Below, in pieces: positions 10,620 through 21,416 of a stretch of 64,000 nt of DNA (positions are counted from its first letter, which is position 1; the number at the start of each line of letters is the position of its first letter). Below the pieces are notes generated by a model. That model was not told where the DNA came from. It worked only from the letters and a program-made list of their open reading frames with translations, and searched no databases. The position numbers were made by a program, and so were the translations under genes. Source of the DNA: Leptobrachium leishanense (lineage: Eukaryota > Chordata > Amphibia > Anura > Megophryidae); assembly GCA_009667805.1 (NCBI GenBank), contig CM019075.1:17414376-17478375 (forward strand). Reading direction: 5' to 3'.

Positions 10620-10870
10620 AGAGGGACAAAGGTTTAAAAGTAACATCAGTTTGTATTATTTTACTGAGAGGGTGGTGGATACATGGAACAGCCTTCCAGT
10701 AGAAGTGGTGGAACAACCTCCCAGTAGAAGTGGTGGAACAACCTCCCAGTAGAAGTGGTGGAACAACCTCCCAGTAGAAGTGGTGGAACAACCTCCCAGT
10801 AGAAGTGGTAAAGGCTAAACCAGTGATTGAGTTTAAGCTGGCATGGGATAGGTATAAGGCTATCTGAAAT
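10620..10870 (+). mobile_element. CR1-like LINE 3' fragment with 25-bp minisatellite
   Basis: This contains a short coding remnant reading FTERVVDTWNSLPVEVV, the C-terminal motif of CR1-type LINE polymerases, followed by a typical 3' part (gagtttaagctggcatggga). Inside, at about 10692-10808, a 25-bp unit (gtagaagtggtggaacaacc plus tccca) is repeated about five times. It is a truncated, inactive remnant. Confidence 0.65.
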
Positions 10871-11629
10871 AAAAGAGAAATCCAGCTTGATATATCAGGG
10901 TTTTACGTTTCTCATTAAGTAAAATCTGCAGCTAAAACACTTTAGATATTTATTAATTGTTGGAGGTTGCAAAGGCAAAATCTCCTTCTGAGAGAGCAGA
11001 TGTGAGTCTATGAAGCGTAGCTTTTAATGGAAATTACAGTAAAAAATAGTGCATGGACCCAACGTTTACCATAAAACCTCAAGAAAGACTCAAGGTGTGG
11101 GGGAAAGGATACCAAGGAACCAGAAAACAAACAATAGGGTAGCAACCTCCAACAGTTAACATATATCATTTTTCGGGGTTACCCCTGCTGTGTGTTTAGT
11201 TTGGAGGCTGCCCCCTGGTTTTCTATTCTGTCTCTAGATGCATCGCCGCTCTCCAAGGTTGCCATACCATTAAACCTTGATAGCACTTTGTCTCTTGCAT
11301 CCATCTCAAAGTATCAGACAAAGAACGTCAATAACGTCAATAAGAACAAAATATCTAATAAAGTGCATCTCAAACGCTGTTCATCCAATGCGTCCCCCAA
11401 AAATCGTCTATTTCATACCTTTAACATAATGATTAAAACCTTACTATTGGTGTGGATAATGAACGCCGCGACGCAGATGTCAATATTGGTCATTTTGACA
11501 CCGTGACATGCCGTCATATCATGCACTGGGAACGTCTGACTTTTCCTGATCCTGTTTAAGAAAAAACACAACCAGTTACTCCGGGAAAGTGTATATTAGG
11601 ACAGCGCGTTCCTCCTCCTTTATCTTTAC
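10871..11629. other. Non-coding; no feature recognised
   Basis: I find no gene, RNA or bounded element here. Short open frames exist but have no protein-like composition that I recognise. Confidence 0.4.
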
Positions 11630-12066
11630 TAGTGATGTGCGTTTCGGGTTTCGGAATTTTCACGAAATTTCCCGATTCGTGTTTTCGGATGCGGCCGAAT
11701 TTCTGAAAATTTTTAGATCCGAAAATGGCAGATCCGAAAAGTTTTCCGAGCCGAAACGAAATATTTTCGGAATTTTCGAATGGACTTGAAATGTGTCAAA
11801 TCGAAATTTATTGCTTTGAAACGAGGAGAACAGACTTTCCGAAAAAACGAAAATTTCCGAACTTACGAAAAGTCGATACAAAAAACGAGCTAAGTGACAC
11901 GAAAATCCGAAAAATGGTCGATATTCCGAAAAAATGTACACGAAAAACGAGTCGAGCCGAACCGAATCGAAACAGAAATCGGTCGAAACGAGCCGAATCG
12001 AAAAGTTTAAAAATCCGAAAAATCGAACCGAATCGAACCGAAAAAAAAAATCGGTGCACAAGCCTA
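11630..12066. mobile_element. hAT MITE rich in cgaaa words, copy 1
   Basis: The element begins tagtgatgtgcg and ends tgcacaagccta, an imperfect inverted repeat, and is flanked by a perfect 8-bp duplication ATCTTTAC (11622-11629 and 12067-12074). Nearly the same sequence, with its own perfect duplication, is at 30612-31057. The interior consists largely of tttcg and cgaaa words. No transposase is encoded. Confidence 0.93.
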
Positions 12067-12990
12067 ATCTTTACATTTTTCAGGTTTGTGGCCATAATAT
12101 AAATCATTACTAATAATCTACAATATTTTATTAAATCGACGTCAGGTTTTGACGAGAGTCTCGGATTCTGCAGAAATAATGGCTCACGTTTTGCCGCCAC
12201 GGATCTTTCTCACGTTTTGCCGCCACGGATCTTTCTCACGTTTTGTCACATGTTTATCATTAGATTAATAAACGGCAAACGTTACATATTATATGAGATT
12301 TATTGATAAGAATATTAATAATTTGTAGTTGTTTTTTTTTCTTTCAGATCACCCACTTTTAAGGCTTATATGTCTTTTTTTCCATGCCGGCTATGTTTAG
12401 CGCTAGCAGTAAGTTGTGTTCAGTGTGTGATTGTGGTCTTCGCACTCTTGTAGCATCTGACGCTGGACGTGGTTTCCTGTTGGTGACAGTAATGAGCAAG
12501 CCAGACAAAAACCTATTTTCACTCATTTTAATACATTCTCTGATTTCAGGGGGGGGCAGCTTTGCATTCTCTCCCGTTGCCATCCTGTCCCGGCTGCATA
12601 TAGGGTCACCCTAGACCTGTAGACTGATATGTTGGATACCGGCACGCAGGGCAAGTCGAAGGGGAACGCATAGGAATGCAGTTCCTCCACTATTTTTGGA
12701 GTACGGGCGTTCCCTTTGTCCCATGCGCTATGAAGCTTGTAATCAGGTGCTCAATCTTGATTCCCTGTTACAGCCCAACACATAGGACTTATCACATATT
12801 TACGCTAAAATTTGACTACATGTTTGTGTTAAGAGCAAGATGATAGTTGCTAATTAAGGGGACAGGGAATGGAGATGTGGAGACATCCCTTATGTATGTG
12901 TTTGATCTTGTATGTCAGGATAAAGTATTAGGGTGGGTGCTGCCATTACAATATAAAGTGTCCACAAACCTCAAAAGACACAATAAGACA
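12067..12990. other. Non-coding; short direct repeat only
   Basis: A 29-bp unit (acgttttgccgccacggatc plus tttctc) is repeated twice at about 12186-12243. Otherwise nothing is recognised. Confidence 0.4.
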
Positions 12991-13232
12991 AAGCAAGAGA
13001 AAGGGTTCTGGGTGCACCCTAGTGGTTATGTACTAAAACAGCATATGTATGTATATATATATAAAAAGAGCAATTCCAATCTTACAGTACTTCCATCCAA
13101 TGCGTGAATTATTCAGTATATATTACATTTTCTCTTGCAAACTGCTCTTATTATATATACATATATATATATATACATATGCTGTTTAAGTACATAACCA
13201 CTAGGGTGCACCCGGAAACCTTTCTCTTGCTT
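12991..13232. repeat. Inverted repeat with 75-nt arms
   Basis: The left arm contains ctgggtgcaccctagtggtt and aaaacagcatatgtatgtat (12991-13068); the right arm contains the complement, with ataaccactagggtgcaccc (13142-13232). The arms are imperfect, with TA-repeat length differences, and are about 75 bases apart. This looks like a foldback-type MITE, but no target duplication could be fixed. Confidence 0.8.
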
Positions 13233-13270
13233 TAATTAAGGGGACAGAAATCTTGGGGAGTTCCTACATG

Positions 13271-13990
13271 AAGGGCCCGATCACCTCCTTAACGCTAGCA
13301 CTACCGCTCACATAAATGAGTTTTAGTGCTAGGTTATTTGAGGTGATAGCGTGACACACACATCACCTCCCAATCACTAGTGAGTTGAAAAATCCGTTAG
13401 CGCATAGGTATTAGAGCTTTCTAGCGCCTGCTTACTGTACTTTGCGCTCTCTATACTTAACATGTGGAGCGGAAAGTGTAATTAGCGTTAAGAACGCTAA
13501 TTCCGAACTACTATGGCAAAATGAAAAGTTTGCTGCAGGTCAGAGCTGGTGCCCAGTTGGCTTCTACGGAACCAGATAGCAGCAGCTGGAACCCCCCCAA
13601 AAAAATCACATACTCACCTCTCATCTCACGGTGATAACAGCGGCCTGATCCGCCACTTCTGGCAGCCGGGAGCAAAGTGACACTGTGCGAAAAAGTCCCC
13701 AGTCTCCGTGCGTGATCACTCCACGGACTTCTGAGATCTCACAAGAGGCAAAATCCTGACGGTCATGTGACCCGGCAGCACAAGCCTCCATGGAGTCCTA
13801 AGGACTCCATGGAGGGGATGCTCGCGATGGTGTGTTAGCTCTGCATCCCAAAGCCTAGCGACTGCTGCTGGATTCTGTGCCTGCCCCATAAACTACTTGG
13901 AAAACAGGGTCTGTAAAGGGAGATTTTCGACTACAAATTTTTGCCCTTACCGTCCCCATTTTAGCTCAGAGCAAGAGATCGTGCCCTTAT
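13271..13990. mobile_element. Possible MITE with central palindrome
   Basis: The left end gggcccgatcacc and, on the other strand, the right end gggcacgatctcttg form imperfect terminal inverted repeats. A near-central palindrome ctccatggagtcc/ggactccatggag lies at 13787-13814. No target duplication is clear, so the call is tentative. Confidence 0.4.
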
Positions 13991-14509
13991 TATTTTAAGA
14001 CTTGACCCCTGATTGGCATCCATTGCCTACTAAATTAGGTCATTTATTTAAACATGTAGAGAAAATAATAGCAATATATTATCATTTATATAGCGACAAC
14101 AGTTCCGGCAACATCTTACAATTACCAACGGGAAAGTAACATCTAACATTCTTCTTCTCGCGCACAGGTACCTACAAAACTCCAATCACTTACACGTCTG
14201 GAGAATCGAGAGGCAGGATTAAATAAATAAAAACCTGATTTCTAATAAATCCAATCAAATCCACCAACCTGTGATCCGGATCAATGCCTTACACCATCGC
14301 ACAACACTCACAGCTCACCTGGATAGAAAAGAAGCCGCTGTCGTCCATGTTCCCAGAGGGTTGCTATGAAAAAGCAAGAAGAAAAATCAACAACAAACAT
14401 ACTGTATGTATAGTAAAAACCTCTATAAATCAATGGTAAGACACACCTTGAACATGCCGTGTGATTCTGGCCACCTGTTTTAGGAAAGATATTAAGGTGC
14501 TAGAAAAAG
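13991..14509. other. Non-coding; LINE tail fragment on minus strand
   Basis: At about 14065-14140 the sequence attatcatttatatagcgac is the reverse complement of the LINE tail seen at 18400-18455, so a short 3' piece of an L2-like LINE is present on the minus strand. The rest is unrecognised. Confidence 0.5.
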
Positions 14510-14829
14510 TGCAGAGACGACAACTAAATGAATAACAAACTTTATAAAAATTGCAGTGTAATCCAAACGTGGACCCCTTGCTCGAGGTGCCTAGAGGGGT
14601 GTCAGCTATACCCTCCTGACGAGGCCTAACAAGGCCAAAACGATCGTCGGCGGTTGCTGCATCTCCTGTGCAGGGATGACGTCCTTGGCAATCAGCACTG
14701 GCCGCCCTTTCTGGGTGTTGGCGTCTGATTTGCATATGGAGCAGTTGTCCCTGTAATGGCACAATCGAGCTAAAACCTTGTGAGACCCGAGCGGGCCCCA
14801 CTGTAGAGCAGGACACTAGTGCTGTTGTT
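14510..14829 (+). repeat. Dispersed repeat carrying hammerhead-like motif
   Basis: This stretch surrounds the ribozyme-like motif at 14603-14659 and has no coding content that I recognise. Its style (a tail with gagacccgagcgggcccc) is that of frog dispersed repeats. The boundaries are estimates: the left side starts after unremarkable sequence and the right side meets the L2-like LINE near 14830. Confidence 0.4.
14603..14659 (+). ncRNA. Hammerhead ribozyme-like motif with complete fold
   Basis: The parts are in type I order. Helix I strand is 14603-14615; the core CTGACGA is at 14616-14622; helix II is GGCCT (14623-14627) with AGGCC (14632-14636) and loop AACA. The second core segment at 14637-14640 is AAAA where GAAA is expected. 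Helix III is the self-complementary ACGATCGT (14640-14647), followed by the cleavage-site C (14648). The helix I return strand (14649-14659) pairs with the first strand (C-G, U-G, a C/C mismatch, then C-G, C-G, A-U, an internal loop, and CAGC with GCTG). The internal loop in helix I is typical of natural type I hammerheads. The G-to-A change in the core should make this copy inactive. Confidence 0.65.
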
Positions 14830-15115
14830 CGTTCTCAGGACCCCCACTAAGCCCTTTTTGCTCATTAACAAACTTTAGAAGACTCGCCGAAATCTTCAAT
14901 CTCTTGATCTGCAACAATTCTGCTCTGATGTATCCGTACCGCCCTCGTCTGTTCTATCTCTCACCTGTCCTAATGAAGCCATCACCCGCTACAACTCTAC
15001 TCTTTCCTCCACCCTCGACAAGCTAGCACCGTCAAAACCCTGGTCAATGAGGTGACAAAGCCCACAACCCTCACATAACAAATTGACCTGGTATCTGCAA
15101 AGATGTTCTCGAACT

Positions 15116-15950
15116 CAGTGACGTGCGAAGAGGTCAGTGCCTGGTGAGGCACTGGCTAGTATCAGAGCCAGATATACGTGGGTTACATAAGTTCAGGTTC
15201 AGTGCTCCCCAGGAACTGGCTGCTGTCAGTGCACACCAGGAACTGGCTGCTCTCAGTGCTCCCCATGATCTGGCTGCTCTCAGTGCTTACCAGGATCTGG
15301 CTGTCAGTTCTCCCCAGGATCTTGCTGCTCTCTGGGCTCCCCAAGATCTATTCTTGCTGCTCTCAGGGCTCCCCAAGATCTCTTCTTGCTGCTCTCAGGG
15401 CTCCCCAGGATCTCTTCTTGCTGCCCTCAGGGCTCCCCAAGATCTCTTCTTGCTGCTCTCAGAGCTCCCCAGGATGCGCCTCCAGGCACATAGCCCAACG
15501 GCAAGCCCCAATGACTGACAAGGGCAGTCACATGACCGTACTGGGACAATCATTGTATGGGAGGCCAGCCTCCCACAGAGGCATTTTTTTTAATAGCTTG
15601 AGACCAATGGTGCTTTTCCATTGGTTCAAGCAATTCCATTGCTCTCAGTGCTTCTCTGAATCTCTCTTGGCTAGCTTGAGTTTATGCAATTAGCATAGTG
15701 TTCAGCTGCGCAAATTGCGTACGCTCAGAGCAGGATGACGCTGCTGTGTGATGATTCACACATACAGCAGCTAGCGGAAAAAAAAAAAGCGGAGTAGAGA
15801 CGGACGGCGGAGGAGCACGGAGCAAGTGAGTATGTGAACTTTTTTTATTTATCTGCAGAATTTTTTTAACTTACACATATTTTAATAACCACTTAATGGA
15901 ATGACAGGAGAGGCCCTGCCTCACCTGCCACCCCTGACTGCACGTCCCTG
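15116..15950. mobile_element. hAT MITE inside the LINE
   Basis: The ends are cagtgacgtgcg and, inverted, cagggacgtgcagtcagggg. A perfect 8-bp duplication CTCGAACT flanks it (15108-15115 and 15951-15958), and removing the element with one copy restores the LINE context. Inside, at about 15190-15475, is a tandem block of units related to ctgctctcagggctccccaa. Because this reads through in several frames it makes leucine/serine-rich open frames that are not genes. Confidence 0.93.
15190..15475. repeat. Minisatellite inside hAT MITE
   Basis: About ten copies of units of roughly 27 to 33 bp built on gctgctctcagtgctcccca and, on the right, gatctcttcttgctgctctc. It is another case of a tandem block growing inside a hAT element. 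Confidence 0.85.
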
Positions 15951-16041
15951 CTCGAACTGCTGAACGCTATTGGAGAAAGACCTGCTTCCACTCAGACTTT
16001 CACTTTAAATTTACAGTCCTACAGCTCTGCCCTCTTTCTAG

Positions 16042-16437
16042 TGTCACTGGGGGGTGCTATAGCGCAGTCCTCTAGGGCAAATTATGGCACACAAAGTCCT
16101 TTAATCGGTGAAATATTCCATGCTTTTATTGCAGCGTCAAATAAATCAAATACAGCAGAACATTCAGACCAACCTTTGGTTCAAAATTCCTCTCCCATCA
16201 CAGGAGCAGCAGCATCCTGCGCTTCTCAGTCTCTGTGTCATCCAGTGCCCATTCTAATCTTTCCCCTGTGTGGGAATCCTTCTCATCTGGGCCCTCCCTC
16301 AAGCAGGAGCCATTTAATCCCTTAATTACAGGGACACCTACAGCAAAACAAAACACCATCCCTCCTGGGGGTTAATGCCTAAACCTTAAACAGAAAATGC
16401 AAGGAAATATACAGACCCATCAATGTACTGTGTCACA
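16042..16437. mobile_element. Solo LTR inside the LINE
   Basis: The unit begins TGTCACTGGG and ends CTGTGTCACA and is flanked by CTAG on both sides (16038-16041 and 16438-16441), a 4-bp target duplication. The LINE reading is continuous across the point when one CTAG is kept. AATAAA-type words occur near 16139. With 396 bp and no coding region it is a solo LTR. Confidence 0.8.
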
Positions 16438-18455
16438 CTAGCCAAACAGTTATATTATACAGGCCCTTATACACACTCACTTCTAGAACCCAAAATGGTG
16501 CGTTCAACTCCCTCCTCCGTCCTGCTGTGGCTATTCCTCACAATGACCTCACTGCAAAAAACCACCCCTTTTTTTTTTCACAGGAAAAGTAGAAGAGATA
16601 AGAACCGAAATCTCCACAATGCCATTATCATATATGCAGGACGATGTTAATCGCAGCTATCCTCACACGTTTAACTCGTTCCCTTCTGCAACTGAACTAG
16701 AGGTCTTCAAGTTATTACGATCCTCTCATCCCACTACTTGCCCCCTCGACACCGTTCCCTTACATCTCACCAAAACACTGTCTGTTTCTATTGTACCGTC
16801 CTTGACCCACACCTTTAATCTGTCCTTAACCTCTGGGGTCTTTCCTGCTCCCCTCAAACATGACACGGTAGTCCCGATCCTTAAAAGCAATCTCTGGATC
16901 CTACTGCTCCCTTCAACTACCACCCTGTATCCCTGCTCCCTTTTGCCTCCAAACTCCTTGAAAAGCTTGTGTATGCCCGTCTGATTGACTACCTCAACAC
17001 CCACTCTCTCCTTGACCCTCTGCAATCTGTCTCTCCCTCACTGCACTCAACGGAAACGGCTCTTGCAAAATTAACAATGACCTTGCAACTGCTAAATCTA
17101 ATGGGTGCTAATCACTGCTGATCCTTCTTGACCTCTCTGTCGCCTTTGATACAGTTGACCACTCAATCCTCCTTCAAACTCTTAGTGATATAGGCCTTCA
17201 AGGTTCTGTTCTTTCATGGTTCTCTTCCTACCTGTCCCAACGATCGTATAGTATCTTATTTTCTGGAAGTACCTCCTCTCGGCAGCCTGTGTTGGGGTGC
17301 CCCAAGGTTCCATACTGGGCCCTCTTCTTTTTCAATCTACACTGCCTCTCTAGGTAAACTGATCAGCTCCTTTGGATGACATTGATGACACTCAAATTAT
17401 ACCTCTCCTCTGATCTCTCTCCTGATCTCCTGGATCGAGTCACTGACTGTCTCTCTGCAGTCTCAAATTGGATGTCCTCGCGCTTCCTTAAGCTCATTCT
17501 TGCCAAAATTGAAATTCTCATTCCTCTCTCCAAGAAAAACCCAATGCCACCTATCGCTCTATGACTAAATGGAACGCTCATTAGCCCGATATCTCAAGCT
17601 CGCTGCCTTGGTGTCACCTTCAATTATATCCTAATGTTCTCTCCCTATGTGCAGTGACCAAATCCTGTTACTATCAACTCAAGAACATCGCCCGCGTCCG
17701 CCCCCTTCTGACACACACACACAAAGGCGCTGGTTCATGCTCTTGTCATTTCACGACTTGATTACTGCAACTCGCTCCTTATTGGCCTCCCCAACTCCCG
17801 TATTTCCCCTTTGCAATCTGTAATGAATGCAGGTGCCAGGCTTATTTTTCACACCAGACGCACCTCACATACCTCCCCCTCCGCCGGTCCCTCCATTGGC
17901 TTCCTGTACATTTCCAGATACAGTTTAAAATACTGACACTCACGTTCAAATCGCTCAATTACTCAACCCCCTTACATGTCTTTATTACTCCGCAAGTGTG
18001 TCTCATCTAGAAAACTCCAATCCTGTCTACACCCGCCCTGCCAACTCTCGCCTCCAAGACCTTGCTATAGCCAGTCCGGTCCTGTGGAATGACTTGCCTC
18101 ACCCTATCAAACCCTCTCCTAATCTTCAATCCTTCAAGAAATCCCTCAAAACCCATGTCTCCAGATTAGCGTACCACATCACTCACGCAACTCATCCGTC
18201 TGCTCACCGACTTACACATGATTGAAGCTGCTTCAATGCCCCCACCATTTCCGAACCACTGGCACCAATGATCCTGTTGTCCAGTAAAATTCCCCTTGTC
18301 TTCCTCAACCACAATCCCTCTAGACTGTAAACTCCTATGAGCAGGGCCCTCTACACCTAGTATTTCCATCCTATGTCCATTTATCTGTATCTCGTTCCCT
18401 TTGTTTATTGTAAAGCGCTGCAGAAACTGTTGGCGATATATAAATGATGTTAATA

Positions 18456-19395
18456 ATAAGAAGGGGAATGGAAGGTTTAAGTTATGAGGAAAGGCTAACT
18501 AGCTTAAACCTGTTTAGTTTAGAAAAACGGCGCCCCAGAGGAATCTGATAACTTTATATATATATATGGAGCCTTAGAGGGGATCTGATAACTTTATATA
18601 AATATATACGTGGCCTTAGAGGGGATCTGATAACTTTATATAAATATATACGTGGCCTTAGAGGGGATCTGATAACTTTATATAAATATATACGTGGCCT
18701 TAGAGGGGATCTGATAACGTTATATAAATATATACGGGGCCTCAGAGGGATCTGATAACGTTATATAAATATATACGTGGCCTTAGAGGGGATCTGATAA
18801 CTTTATATAAATATATACGTGGCCTTAGAGGGGATCTGATAACGTTATATAAATATATACGGGGCCTCAGAGGGATCTGATAACGTTATATAAATATATA
18901 CGTGGCCTTAGAGGGGATCTGATAACTTTATATAAATTTATACAGCGCCATTATAAACCAATGTCTGGAAACCTATTCATTAATAGGACTATACACAGGA
19001 CACGAGGTCATCCATTTACACTGGACGAAAGGAAATTCAGCCTAAAGCATAGGAAGGGTTATTTCACAGTGCGAACAATAAAGCTGTGGAATTCTCTGCC
19101 TGTTGAGGTGGTTGGGTCAGAGACTGTACAGACTTTTAAACAGCGACTGGATGACTTCCTGCAGACACAGAATATTAAGGGTTACAATATTTAATATGTG
19201 GGTAAAAGCTACTTGATCCAAGGAGAAATCTGACGCCATCTGGGGCCAAGAAGGAATTGTTTCCCTGTATATTGTATATTGGTGAGCGCTTCAGACTGGG
19301 GTTTTTGCTTCTTTTGGATCTAAAACCGTAGGTAATTTGTGTGAAAGGCTGAACTCGATGGATGCACGGCTTTTTTTCTGCCTATGTAACGATGT
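18456..19395 (+). mobile_element. CR1-like LINE 3' end
   Basis: The region encodes the C-terminal part of a CR1-type LINE polymerase: LTSLNLFSLEKRRPRG near 18505-18545, then TIHRTRGHPFTLDERKF (about 18990-19040) and IKLWNSLPVEVV (19078-19113), ending at a stop near 19192. The 3' untranslated part (aaggagaaatctgacgccat, then gaactcgatggatgcacggc) is the usual frog CR1-style end. The segment between the first two motifs has expanded into a 42-bp minisatellite. A further copy is at 28020-28460. Confidence 0.8.
18530..18940. repeat. 42-bp minisatellite inside CR1-like LINE
   Basis: About ten copies of a unit containing gaggggatctgataacttta and tataaatatatacgtggcct (42 bp, with 41-bp variants). 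The unit in LINE frame reads RGDLITLYKYI, i.e. the conserved LINE segment itself has been duplicated in tandem and in frame. Confidence 0.9.
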
Positions 19396-19551
19396 TCTCA
19401 GACACAACACGACCGGCCTTTCGAAGACGAATTTAATCAGAATAGGTACTTGGGTCTACCAGTCTGGGCCTGGAGAGACGAGACCCTTTCAGGTAGGGTA
19501 GATGGTATTGGGTCACTTGCGAGAGTGAAAAATGCATTTAATCATATACTG
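19396..19551. other. Short non-coding spacer
   Basis: Nothing is recognised between the LINE end and the next hAT element. Confidence 0.3.
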
Positions 19552-19824
19552 CAGGGCTCAAAATTTCCACTCGCCTACTCGCATTTGGCGAGTGGAAATT
19601 AAGTGAGGGCACACGCAGGCAGCACAATAAATCATTTTGTGCTGCGTATTCCGGCAGTGCCACCGTGCAGCCCCCCCCCATCCCCAGATAATTTAATAAG
19701 ATAATTTAACGGGGTGTGTTTAGGGGCAGAGTTAAGGGCTGGGTAGGGGTTAGTTGGAGCAACTGGTGGTTGAGTAACTCTTATGGCCTGGTTAGTAGCT
19801 TGAGACTTGAAATTTTGAGCCCTG
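19552..19824. mobile_element. hAT MITE (CAGGGCTCAAAATTTC family)
   Basis: The ends are cagggctcaaaatttccact and, inverted, cagggctcaaaatttcaagt. The flanks show a perfect 8-bp duplication ATATACTG (19544-19551 and 19825-19832). An inner hairpin ttccactcgcc.../...ggcgagtggaa sits next to the left end. No coding content. Confidence 0.93.
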
Positions 19825-19984
19825 ATATACTGTACAGAATCTCAAAAGCTCCGACTGAGGCACATTGTATCTTTATGTATATGATGTAACAGTCGCCTGT
19901 GTCCAATGCCCGATCCATCACCACGTTATCTCTCCTACATCTCGACTCATTGCTTGTCCATATACATTACATCACCCATCCCAT

Positions 19985-20370
19985 TCCATTCCCGCACGAA
20001 GGAAGGATCCCGAGCCGCTGCCCTCCAGCTACACAATAGTTAAGGCGTTTCGAGAGTGTGTATGGGGTTTTTTTTCCCCCTCTTTTTGGCAGTCACCCCA
20101 AGATTGTTGTGAGGAGTCTGGCCAGTTTGTGAACGGACTAATCGCAACCATCTGTCTCCGGCTGAGGCCCCATTTACATTGTTTAACATACTCTGAAAAT
20201 CAAGTGTTCATTTTTAACATTCCTGCTGCAAATAGTTTAATGCAGAATTACAGAAGAGAGCTAAGCTAAACCAGGTGCACAACGAGCACCCACCCCAGTG
20301 TGTGAGCGCACAAGCAAGAAAGCACTCGCCCCACCAGACACACCGCTCACATCCCATAACACCCTGGAAA
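19985..20370 (+). promoter_or_regulatory. fbln5: Probable fbln5 5' untranslated region and core promoter area
   Basis: This is the sequence just upstream of the proposed fbln5 start codon. It is free of recognised transposons, is followed by an ATG with A at -3 (ggaaaATG), and contains no ATG between 20243 and 20371. I cannot place the transcription start; no convincing TATA box with correct spacing is visible. The assignment depends entirely on the first-exon proposal at 20371-20384. Confidence 0.35.
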
Positions 20371-20384
20371 ATGCTGAAACTAAG
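20371..20384 (+). CDS. fbln5: Fibulin-5, proposed coding part of exon 1
   Basis: The proposed start codon lies at 20371 in an acceptable context with A at -3. The exon reads ATGCTGAAACTAAG followed by the donor gtgcgt. It gives MLKL plus two bases of an arginine codon. Exon 2 begins with one spare base, g, so the join makes AGG (Arg) exactly in phase, and the combined signal peptide starts MLKLR-IFALFSLVLF with the basic n-region and hydrophobic core expected. In mammalian FBLN5 the first coding exon likewise holds only a few codons and ends inside an arginine codon (from memory). Because it is only 14 bases, chance cannot be excluded; transcript evidence is needed to fix it. Confidence 0.55.
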
Positions 20385-20907
20385 GTGCGTACTCCTCTTA
20401 CTACTTTTAATTACTTTACACCTGAATTCAAGGCTTATTATTCTTTTTTTTCCCCCATTTACCAAGCAGGTTTGCAGACAAATTCTTGTAATACAAACTC
20501 ACTTTTTTCCCCATTCATACAAGTGGAATGCGTAGCCCAACTATAAACCTTAACGTAAATAAATACTTTAGATTATTTTTCAACATTTAAAAATACTTTC
20601 ATCTCTTTACTCATTTTGTTTTGTTTTCCAAATCACAACAAAGTATCACCTTATGATAAATTGCAGAGGAAGAATCCATTGGGCTCAACTATTCCTACAA
20701 ACTACCCACTAAAAAAAAAAAAAAAAAGATATAAAAACTCCAAAACAATATTCTTATAATATAAAATATATTAAAATATTAATTAGATTAAATCCATAAA
20801 ATATAGAAGTTCTGAGCAGCTGAAAAATCTTTTATTTCGTGTTTATCTGAATCCACTATGTATGGAATACTTTAGTTTTTCTATAATTTTTACAGATTAT
20901 ATCTGTA

Positions 20908-20975
20908 TCTCGTGCCCTTTGGTTATTGTAAAGCGCTACGGAAACTGTTGGCGCTATATAAATGATGACAATAAT
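20908..20975 (+). mobile_element. L2-like LINE 3' tail fragment
   Basis: The sequence gtaaagcgctacggaaactg followed by ttggcgctatataaatgatg repeats the tail of the LINE ending at 18455. It is a very short 3' fragment. Confidence 0.7.
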
Positions 20976-21416
20976 AATTTCATACAGCGCTTATATATAG
21001 AATATCTGATCTGTTTTATATTTCATCACAGGTAGCATATATTCTTAGGTAATACCCTCATTAACCTCTTCACTACCAATCATTTCTTAGTTGTAAAAAA
21101 TATTATCATAACATTTATTTGAAACACGGGACGCCAAGTTAACAAATACAAGGTAAACCATTAAAATAATATTAATTTGTTCTTTTTTAATTTTTCACGT
21201 ATCCATTTATCCTTTACAGAAATATTGCTGGGATGAAAGATTCTAAACTTTACTTGACATCCTTCATCTCACAATGTCACACAGGGTCTGCATTATCAGC
21301 ATACAGGCAGAAATGGCCTGTGTGGCAGTAAATGTGCTGCAGACAGATAATAAAATGGTGACATCTCCTGCTTATGGGCATTTGTAGTGATCAGAATGAA
21401 ATTATTAGCAATGCAA
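20976..21416. other. AT-rich intron 1 sequence
   Basis: AT-rich sequence inside the proposed first intron of fbln5. No element or conserved block is recognised. Confidence 0.35.

Larger units (their letters stand above)
14830..18455 (+). mobile_element. L2-like LINE, decayed and twice interrupted
   Basis: Three separated blocks are consecutive parts of one LINE frame. The block 14870-15115 is the linker between endonuclease and reverse transcriptase (LSSTLDKLAPSKPWS). The short block 15951-16041 follows (IGERPASTQTFTLN). From 16438 come AKQLYYTGPYT, then FTGKVEEIRTEIS, then RT motifs including a [16 protein letters not shown] block near 17130-17170 and a decayed YADD box now reading DIDDTQI near 17380. 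The C-terminal VLWNDLPHPI motif lies near 18080-18110. The 3' end at about 18455 has the family tail gcgatatataaatgatgtta. The gaps are filled by a hAT MITE (15116-15950) and a solo LTR (16042-16437), each with target duplications cut from LINE sequence. Frameshifts and stops make it inactive. Confidence 0.85.
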
